DNA of 64,000 nucleotides from Rhodeus uyekii (taxonomy: Eukaryota > Chordata > Actinopteri > Cypriniformes > Acheilognathidae), in the NCBI GenBank assembly GCA_037043235.1, contig JAWRVZ010000317.1:97501-161500 (forward strand), written 5' to 3'. Position 1 is the first letter of the stretch; every line of letters begins with the position of its first letter. Below are positions 55,738-64,000 of this stretch, in pieces. The notes under the pieces were generated by a model. It saw nothing but the letters and a program-made list of their open reading frames with translations. It searched no databases and was not told the origin of the DNA. The translations under genes were made by a program, and so were the position numbers.

Positions 55738-57118
55738 CAGGGGTGCCCAAACTTTTTCCTACGAAGGGCCAAAAATCAAACTTGATTGAGAGCCGCGGGC
55801 CAAAAGTACATTTTGCATCATTAATCAAACTGTATCACATTAAAGTTGCTATGGCTTTATTTATTTCATAATATTTAAAATAAATATAAAACAACTTTAA
55901 TCTGATTAACTAATGCAGTTTTATTAGTAAAGCTTTGCATTTTAATGAACAATTTAAATAGGCAACAATCCCCAAGTGTTCAATGTACAATACATTTCAG
56001 TGCCAAATACACAATCAATAATAAACCGTGTGGTTGCAATATCAGTGACCTAATGAGAGATCTGAAGCTGGTGCTTATTTTTCAGAAAACCGGTCAGTAG
56101 CTGACTAACAGACAAAGACAAGATATTATGTAGGTGAGAGTCAGTTATTTGGCTTCTTAGTTCACTCTTGTTCAAGTTCATCAGATTGAAAGTCTGCTCG
56201 CAGAGGTAGATACAGTAATCCCTCGCCACTTCGCGGCCTCAGCGCATCGCGGATTATTCAAAAATATTAATCAAAAAATACAAGTTAAAAAATACCCCCA
56301 TGTACAGCCGTATTGCTGAAAGCAGCGTTGTTTCCTCGTGACGAGAGAGAGAAACGGTTTCCCAGGATGCCAGACAAAGAGAGAAACTCTCTCAGAGGCT
56401 TTGAACACGCCCACAGCACTCAGACAAGACACGTGATTGGCTCCCGGCGCGAGCTCGACCAATGAGAGCACAAGTGGATGTATCCCGTGAGCTGATTGGC
56501 TGATCCTATTTTCACCAATTGCGATAGTTCCGGTCCACATTAACCGCAATAAACGAGGGATCACTGTACTAGGGATGGGCGATACCTGACTTTTTAAATT
56601 CGATACGATAGATATTTTTGGGTATAATTTTACCGATATCGATACAGATACCGCTTATTTCTTAAATGTGTACTTTGAGAAAGCTGCACAATGTTTTGTG
56701 ACGACAGATATTGTACTCTTTTAAAACAGCAACAGACTGTTTGCAAACTAGACATACTGCCTTTGATTTGATTTCTGTGAATAAAAACTCATCAGCTTTA
56801 AAACAAAAGCTCTCGTCTGTGTGCCGCTGCCTTGATTTCTCCATTATTGCGTTTCATTTGTTGACGTTTATTGACGTCATGTGTCGCAAAGCACGCAGTG
56901 CTGCGCCTTGAATTGCGCATTTACAATAAAATGTTTAATTAATTTACATTTAATTTCAGTTTACTCTGTTGTAGTTCAACTATAAAACAAACAAAATTGT
57001 TATGTCAAATTAGAAATGACAATCTGTGTCTCGCCCTCTCTCTCTCTCTTTCTGTCTGTCCTCGGACGGTACGGCGGGCCAAATCAAAGGTTGCTGGGCA
57101 CTAGTTTGGGCATCTCGG
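55738..57118. mobile_element. hAT-type DNA transposon, decayed, with nested element
   Basis: The left end CAGGGGTGCCCAAACTTTTT and right end GTTTGGGCATCTCGG are imperfect inverted repeats. They are flanked by CTATAAAG and CTATACGG, a decayed 8-bp target duplication (6 of 8) as expected for hAT. No transposase ORF survives. Confidence 0.75.
56213..56566. mobile_element. Tigger-like MITE nested in the hAT element
   Basis: 354 bp with ends CAGTAATCCCTCGCCACTTC and, inverted, CAGTGATCCCTCGTTTATTG, flanked by TA on both sides (56211-56212, 56567-56568). It is directly followed by AGGGATGGGCGATAC, which looks like yet another hAT-type end. Confidence 0.85.
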
Positions 57119-57394
57119 CTATACGGTCTTCCGCAGAGCTGCTTTATAGAGGACGCATTAAAGTACATTTTCATTACTGAATGTGTTTTCTTGAAGAATA
57201 TTGCAGCATTAACTGATTAACAAGTCTGTATATTATAAAATGGTATTTCATTAAAATGTCTTGGCTCTGCACGTTAATATTCATTATTTTAATGCTTTTG
57301 CAACGTCAGCATCATAATAAAATGCAAAAACATATAATTATATATGGAATTATAAATATTTTACTCAGTTTTACACAATATGGGCTTATTATAA

Positions 57395-57986
57395 AGGCCC
57401 AGTCACACAGCGAAAACGCATGAAGAACGCACGAATTACGCACAGATTTTCGTTTCTGCGCGGCGTGTGCGTCATATGCGTAATTCACGGTGGAATGAAC
57501 GAGGACCGTCAGTGATTGTAAGTGGATGTGCGTCGAAGGTGGTTTGTGCGTGATTTTGAGTTTTGAACGGTTCAAAAATTTTCTGACGCACAGATGTGCG
57601 TCGGTGTGCGTTATTTATGAGTCGGCGTGCGTAGTTTATGCGTTGAGTATGCGTGACATGCGCAGGACACGCGTCGGCTGTCAGTGCTTATGCGTCGTAA
57701 CTGGTTCGAAAGCGCGCACGTCCACTGACGCCCCACCTTCATATCACTCATGAACCACGCACCGCGGCGCACGTATCACGTTCATTCCACTGACAATGTG
57801 GATTCTGAAAGTGCTTGTTCGTGGAACGTTCGCGAAGCGTGAGTGTTTGGACGCGCTCCGGCAGTGATTCATGCGTCGGGTGTTCGTGGAATACTTTGGT
57901 CAATTTCTCGACGCACAAGCACGCACAAACCCAATCTATGCGTGATTTGTGAGTAATTCATGCGCGATCGGCTGTGTGACTGGCCC
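57395..57986. mobile_element. CpG-rich terminal-inverted-repeat element
   Basis: The left end AGGCCCAGTCACACAGCG and the inverse of the right end GGGCCAGTCACACAGCCG match apart from a 1-2 base offset. TTAA follows the right end and ATAA precedes the left, suggesting a TTAA-type target. The interior is packed with ATGCGTG/GCGCAC words and partly self-complementary (GGTGGAATGAACG versus CGTTCATTCCAC). Superfamily unassigned. Confidence 0.7.
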
Positions 57987-58019
57987 TTAAGGTTAAAAAA
58001 TTGTGTATTTTATACACAT

Positions 58020-58024
<5 letters not shown>

Positions 58025-58050
<26 letters not shown>
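58025..58050. repeat. (AC)n microsatellite
   Basis: AC run of about 26 bp. Confidence 0.95.
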
Positions 58051-59000
58051 ATGTCAACATGTGTTTCCAAAGCAATACACTACTAGTCTGTTTTACACAT
58101 TTAAGAAATAATATGAATGACGTAAGCAAATGGGAGTCCATGACAGTGACCAAAACATGCGACACAAATGAAAAGCTCGTCGTCTCGCTTCCCGTCGGTT
58201 CCCCGGACACTCGTCCACTAACTTCATATGGTGCATCTCGGGATGAGCTTGAGCGATGATCCCGCTCATCAAAAAGGATTTCACGCATTAAGCAAAAGCC
58301 GATGGATCAAACGCTTCTAACAGCATGAGGAACAGTTCAGTGCAAACTCTGGAGCGGCGCATGTGTGTTTATAGGAACATCAGAGAGAAACATTTGGACA
58401 AGGAAGTGTGCTGCACTTGTGAGCGCTTCTGCCCAGCGTTGATTCCTCCTGCGAGGACTCGGACGAGACAGCACTTCTGACAGAACACCGTGAGAGGAGA
58501 AGCACTCGCACACTTTCTGGCAGCTTAAACAAAAGCAAATCTCCCCGTCTCCATCAGTGCAGAGTTTCCCGCTGCGCAGCGCCTTCCCAGCAGCCTCGGC
58601 GCTCCGCCGGCCCCTGACACAGATGGATCTGTCTCACTCGCAGAGAGCGATACCTCACGGCCGGGGTTCTCCTGTCATACACGCATTGATTTGACAAGAG
58701 AGACGAAAGGTAGAACTCAGAGCTAATGCAATTGTGAAGACAAATGCTCAGCTGAGCAAAGAAAAAGAGGAGGAAAGAGGAAGAAGAGCTGGGATGGGAT
58801 GGGATGAGAGCAGCGGGAGGCTCTGGATCGGGTCAGGAAAGAGTCCGAACGCCTCTGAACACACACGCGTGTGCAGTGTTTTAACATGTCAGCCAGATGA
58901 GGACAAAACACTGATGTGGATCATGAGGAATCTAGAGATGGTTTTACAACGCTGGGTATTAAAGAGCTCATTCATGAGTGTAGCCTGATTTTGCTTTTTT
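58051..59000. other. balanced unique block
   Basis: 58250-58980 is GC-balanced with no repeats; short frames only. Possibly regulatory; nothing specific. Confidence 0.3.
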
Positions 59001-60005
59001 AAATGAATGTTTCTTGCATTACTAGATACTTTCCACTAGATAACAACACAAAAATACTAAGATTTTTATACACACACACACAAACTTTTCAAGATGCATG
59101 TGGAAATTTGTCTGATCCAGGACGAGACTTTATTAAAATGTTGTAGATTTCAGTCGCAAATGAGAATCACTAAAATTATTGAAAATATTTTCAGACAAAT
59201 AACTTCTTAATGGTTGTTCAAGGTAATAAAACCTTTTCAACTGCTGAAGAATATGTAAAAGTAAGGTTTTTGGATCGGATGCAAAATTTGTCACCCACGA
59301 AAGACACAATAATTAACATAATTCATAATTAACTTAAAATTAAATTTGAATTTAAATTTTGATTTTTTTTATTTAAATTTAAAATTAAATTTGTTCACAT
59401 GACATGGTTATATTCAGAGGATAAATATCATAATAAATTGGGTGTTCAATCACTATATTTAATGAAATCATATTTACAAATATTTTAATCATATCATAAA
59501 ATATTATTAATAAACATTACTACTGCAAATCTACATTCAATAATTATGGGATTTTAATCAATGCTTTCAGAATCGGGTTTTTTTTTTATTATAAATTTTG
59601 ATTTCTGCCTTTTATTTTACATATTAACATTTTTAATTTAAGTACATTTATTGAACAAAAAACTAAAATAATTATTATTAAGTATTAAATTAGACGATAT
59701 TTTAACTAAAGTATTTTTTATTTCATTTTGCCCATACTGGTTTTACTCTGTGTGTCCGGGGTAAAAAGTCCCCTCACCACTTTTACAAAACATTTATACG
59801 ATTTTAATACACATTTTATACACATACACACATATAATGTGTGTGCCACAGTGGAAATCATCATTCCACCGTGAAGACAAAACAAAAGAGACATATATGC
59901 ATGAAAAAGTGCATTACACACTCTTTTTGGGGCACATGAAACTGCACTCTTAATTTTGTTTACTTTTGTGTCCTGTAAATAATCTGATCATCAGGTCAGA
60001 CGCTC
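59001..60005. other. AT-rich spacer
   Basis: Contains a self-complementary AAATTTAAATTT-rich stretch near 59330-59395. No gene recognised. Confidence 0.5.
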
Positions 60006-60029
60006 CACACACACACACACACACACACA
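60006..60029. repeat. (CA)n microsatellite
   Basis: CA run of 24 bp. Confidence 0.95.
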
Positions 60030-60930
60030 GCGGCTGATAACTCCATGGACAGTCGGCTCCAGCTGTGAATCAGAATTCAAACACAATCCATCAGGAAAGT
60101 TTTCCACGGGCCGAAGGAACAGGACAGGAATCTGCCAGTGACCTTCATGTGAAGACCATCAACATTGAGATTAATCAAACGGCCAAACGCAACACGTCGA
60201 GAGGCTGCTTTTAACCTTACGCATCAGAGTGTTAATAAATATTAATAGCTTTCATTTGCGCAGCACTTTTAACTCTGTTTAAGCGCTGTAAGGCAGCAGT
60301 CAGATCACGGCAGCAGCTGTAAAAGCCGTTTGACAGAAATGCGAGGATCTAAGTGGCAGAGTATTGAATTGACATTTCCAGCACGCCTCTGATCAACCAC
60401 AGTTTTCCTTTACAAGTCTGTGAAGGATTGCAAATAAAGAGCCTCGTTACAGTCGTTCTTTCCATCCAAATAACACCGAAGCGCGTTCACGCAGACCAAT
60501 GAATGGACATCAGAGAGGAAGTCAGACAGGAGCAGAAAACTGACGAAAGCATGCTGAAAAAGAAATAATTAAAGGGATTTGGATAGAAATAAATTAAGTA
60601 GAGAACTTGAATATGTAAGTTCCCTTAATTCTTAAATAATAAGTAGTCGTGTTTTTGGCGTTGCGCTCATTACTCGTCAGCAGCTAAACGACAGCAATCC
60701 TGTAAGAGTCGCCACCTTCCATTAAACGCAAATGAAGGCACAATTATTTATGCCGTTAAGTAGCGATTGCATCTGAATGTGCTGTATTTGCATGTTCTGT
60801 ATTCTTGCAATTAAAAGCTAATTAATTAGATACAATTCTATTAAAGAACAAATCCCACTCTTCAATACACACAAGCGGAGGTCAGTCTCTGCTCAAATGT
60901 GAAGGGCTTTTTTTGTTGCTGTTGCACAGA
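60030..60930. other. conserved-looking non-coding block
   Basis: Long unique stretch with GCTAATTAATTAGATACAAT near 60818 and balanced composition around 60240-60460. Candidate enhancer by appearance. Confidence 0.35.
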
Positions 60931-60939
60931 ATTCGCTGC

Positions 60940-61690
60940 TAGTTCATATTAGGTCAGATCCTCTAACTAACATTAACTTTTGATTTAATAATGTAAAAAA
61001 TGTATTTAAATTAAAAAAGTATTAATTAAAAATGTGTTTAATAATTTAAAATTTTATATGTTTTGCTTAAATACTTGGACTGGTTTGTCTTTAAGGAATG
61101 TTGTTTATAATTGTTTTTAAAAAGTATAAATATAAATTACAAAGCATTAATTGCTAAATTAAGTCAAATTTTTTAAATAATTTAATTAAAACAAACAGTA
61201 AAAATTAAAATAATAATAATTTATAATGCCAATATAAAAGTTTAAAAAGGAAATAATTTTAACCAAAAAAACAAAACATTTTTTCACTAAAGAAAAAAAA
61301 AAAAGTTAAATAATAAAGTTTATAAATAATTCCAGTTTTTCTGGTAACACTTTACATTAAATATATATAGATAATTTATAAATTACCTCATAATGCATAA
61401 AGAAATATTAACGAACAATGAGAAACACATTTGTTACAGTATTTATTCATCATTGTTAATGCTAGTTTTTTTTTTTTTTAAACGTTCACTGCTAGTTCAT
61501 ATTAGGTCAGATTCTCTAAATAATAGTAACTTTTGATTTTAATAATGTATTAGATAATGTTGAAATTAGCATTAAGATGAACAGAGATTTTCACTGTATT
61601 TAACTTTAAGTCCATTTGCAAAAGTTAAAAGTAAAAATGTTTGGAATCGGTTCCATTTAAAATACAAAGTTCAATGAAAATCCCGCATAT
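60940..61690. repeat. AT-rich region with MITE-family words
   Basis: AGTTCATATTAGGTCAGAT occurs twice (60940s and 61494), and GGTAACACTTTACATTAAAT near 61342 matches the terminus of the MITE family at 4843. Decayed. Confidence 0.5.
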
Positions 61691-63000
61691 CTTTTGATCT
61701 AAAGTTTTAGGACTCTTTTCCCTTCAGAAGTCGTCCTTGAACAGCGCTGAGCGTAAAGCAGCGCTGGCGTTATTAATCTGTTTGTTGAGAACATGTGAGA
61801 ATGCTTTATAAACAGCTCTGCGAAAGACGAACTATTGATCTCAGAACCACTGCCAGCATGTGCGCGCTGATCTAAAATATGGCTGCGAGTTGTGAGGAGT
61901 AACAAAATGCTGGGGGTCGGTGAGCTACGACAAAATGTTCATGGAGGAGGAACATTCCTGGGTTTTGGGGAACCGGCGCCGGTGAGTGCTGGAAGCTGAC
62001 GAGCGTTACGAGTGAAGCGTTACGAGTGCTAGAGAGGAAACTGAAGCATTCACAACGGTAGCGTGTGAGATCACAACACAAGCACAACGCCGTCGCCTCT
62101 TTCAGCATCTGCCACAGGCACGAAATCACAGCTGCTGATTGTATTCCTGGCTTCCCTGAACACTCCGGTTAAAGACTAGAGCCGGAGATTACACACGCAC
62201 CAACACATGACGCTGCACTTTCCATTTCCACAGTCTGCGTGTAACACTGACCCCAGTGACCTCTGACCTCTGACCCGCCCAAGGCTCCGGCTCGGCAATT
62301 AGCGGCCGTGGCTTTTCCTGACGCGTGCACTACCTGAACCTACAACACCGCAAACAGGGACGGGAAGAATTAGGATTTTAACGATTCCATTAACAATAGC
62401 ATGCTTTCCATAAACACGCTCAATCACGTCCCAAAACGATGATTTATTAAGAAACAAACTCGTCTTCGGCTCCAGCTTCGACGCTAAATCATCAAGTTAT
62501 TTAAATTAGATTAGCGGAGCTAAACTTCAAGCTTAATTCAATGTGCCAAAGAATTACTACGGTAAATCTCACAGCAAATTCTCTTTACTCTTTAGAATTG
62601 ACACATGTATAGCGACTAGTGTCGGCAATTAAACAATAAATTGCATGCGACTGCCCGCAGATTAAAGTTGTTTTTATCTTATTGCAAAAAAAAGGAAAAA
62701 AAGCATGCTAAATGACTAATGTCACGTAAAAATCTACAATACAAATACACTGTCAAGACAAGGATCAAGAAGCTGTTTGGAAATAAACAGGCAAATGCTT
62801 ATAATAATCTACAACAAAACATTAACTTTAAATCAGTATGTGACGCATAGAGCCCATGAACTAACATCTATTTCATCTTTCAATACAATGCTTTTATTCA
62901 CAATTCACTTAAAAGATGACTGTGTTTACTTGAATACTCACCGCCATATTATTAAAGCATGAGTTTAATATTTTGAATGATTAACAATGAAACCATTGAT
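61691..63000. other. unassigned, partly conserved-looking
   Basis: 61700-62340 is balanced unique sequence; 62480-62690 has AT-rich homeobox-type words. No gene recognised. Confidence 0.35.
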
Positions 63001-63014
63001 CCCCCCCCCCCCCC
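63001..63014. repeat. poly-C run
   Basis: 14 consecutive C bases followed by an A run. Confidence 0.95.
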
Positions 63015-63980
63015 AAAAAAAGTGGCACATATTTAAATATGCAAAAGCTTAAGGGTCTGTGATTGACTCATTATTGCAGTGATTATTATGTTTTTAGCAT
63101 GTTATATGTTTGGCAGCAGTTCTTCTAACCCTGATTGATGGAGTGTGTGGCTTTTCATTTCTTAAACACATCAGATCTTGTGTTGTGAATGCAAGAGTCC
63201 AGCGCTAACTAATCACATTTATGAGAGCAATAACGGTAAAGGTGCTGTTGTTGGTGTGAGTGGATGTGTGTGTAAAATACCTTCTGCAAGTTAATTGTCA
63301 ATTTAATTTCTGCTTCAATCCGATTTGCATTTGAACCCTTTATTTGTTTATAATGTACTACATTCACTCCGTTGGATTTCATAGGCTTTATATTACACAT
63401 TGTTTGGAAACGGCATTGGGCAGGATGCGGAATAACAATTTAAAGCAAAATGGAAAGAAAAATATGTATAATAATCTTCAGATTTTCCAAAATCAATCAT
63501 CATCATGAGTTTAGGCCTAGCTGCACGCACACGATCTTCTGCTCACAACCTTTGCTGTGCCGCTGATGATGTTCAAGAACCGATAACGAAATTTAACGAC
63601 ATTAAAACATCATTTTGGTTCCAGACGGGTTCTCGATTCCCAACGTTTAGCTCTAAAGGAACGAGCAAAAGCTCTGTGATTAGAGTCACTGCAGACAAAC
63701 ACGAGGCCGTCTCACAGACGCAAAGGCTTTGTTTTATTCATCTGGTTCTGAGGCATGGAGGAGACGAGGGGAGAGTGTCTCCAGTCATCTGTCACTGGTT
63801 TACACACACTCCGTGACACCTCCAGTCTCCGTGGGAAGGCCGTGTCACTGCACACCCCAGCTGAAGGCTGACCGGGGGGGGGACGGATCTCCTGCAGGTG
63901 CCCCTCGGGAGAGACATTAGGCCTCGGTGACAGCATGACAGCCCACACACACACACAGATTTGTTCTGGGTTTCTCTCCC
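63015..63980. other. unassigned spacer to window edge
   Basis: Unique sequence; the longest frame (about 103 codons at 63505) is unrecognised and not called. Confidence 0.4.
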
Positions 63981-63986
63981 TTCACA

Positions 63987-64000
63987 ACACACACACACAC
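63987..64000. repeat. (AC)n microsatellite, cut by window edge
   Basis: AC run continuing to the last base. Confidence 0.9.

Overview
The window looks like teleost fish nuclear DNA, most likely from an otophysan/cypriniform species. The only host gene recognised with confidence is the large coding exon of fidgetin (fign), on the minus strand at 21464-23682. The rest is a repeat-rich, gene-poor landscape of (AC)n microsatellites, long minisatellites, tRNA-derived SINEs with a LINE-like tail, hAT and Tigger/pogo-like DNA elements and one intact LTR retrotransposon. The species-level assignment is inference from repeat types; the fign call rests on near-full-length family resemblance.

Layout. 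1-3760 is a TG-rich minisatellite with a 66-bp unit. 3761-5508 is AT-rich sequence with a microsatellite and a MITE that hosts a SINE. 5509-13865 is a complete Ty3/Gypsy-type retrotransposon: two 709-bp LTRs differing at two positions, a primer-binding site resembling the 3' end of tRNA-His, an intact gag, an intact pol, and a polypurine tract. Gag and pol are joined by a textbook -1 frameshift signal (TTTAAAT, 7-nt spacer, 10-bp stem, possible H-type pseudoknot). 13866-17040 is unique or conserved-looking non-coding DNA. About 17050-21463 is the probable fign 3' UTR, followed by the fign coding exon. The first short fign coding exon was not found.

23711-64000 lies upstream of the fign exon on the transcribed (minus) strand, so it is probably fign intron and/or 5' gene desert. 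It holds seven-copy SINE family members (six in the plus orientation across the window), two very long simple-sequence minisatellites (33150-34912 and 36637-37387), Tigger-like elements including an inverted pair (40495-41134 and 43939-45931), a Tigger-like element whose right terminus has been tandemly amplified six times (51343-52416), a hAT element with a nested Tigger-like MITE (55738-57118), a CpG-rich terminal-inverted-repeat element (57395-57986), a decayed hAT transposase fragment (about 52640-52930) and a perfect 49-bp inverted repeat (43767-43926). Between them are blocks of balanced base composition, rich in homeodomain-type TAATTA cores, that look like conserved non-coding elements; this is judged by eye only. 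Long open frames inside the minisatellites are artefacts of stop-poor repeat units, not genes.

The most useful points for follow-up are the frameshift signal and youth of the retrotransposon, the altered Walker A and Walker B residues in fidgetin, the amplified transposon terminus, the perfect hairpin, and two candidate regulatory clusters (NF-Y plus PBX/MEIS motifs near 30.5 kb; a CTCF-like pair near 27.7-27.9 kb).
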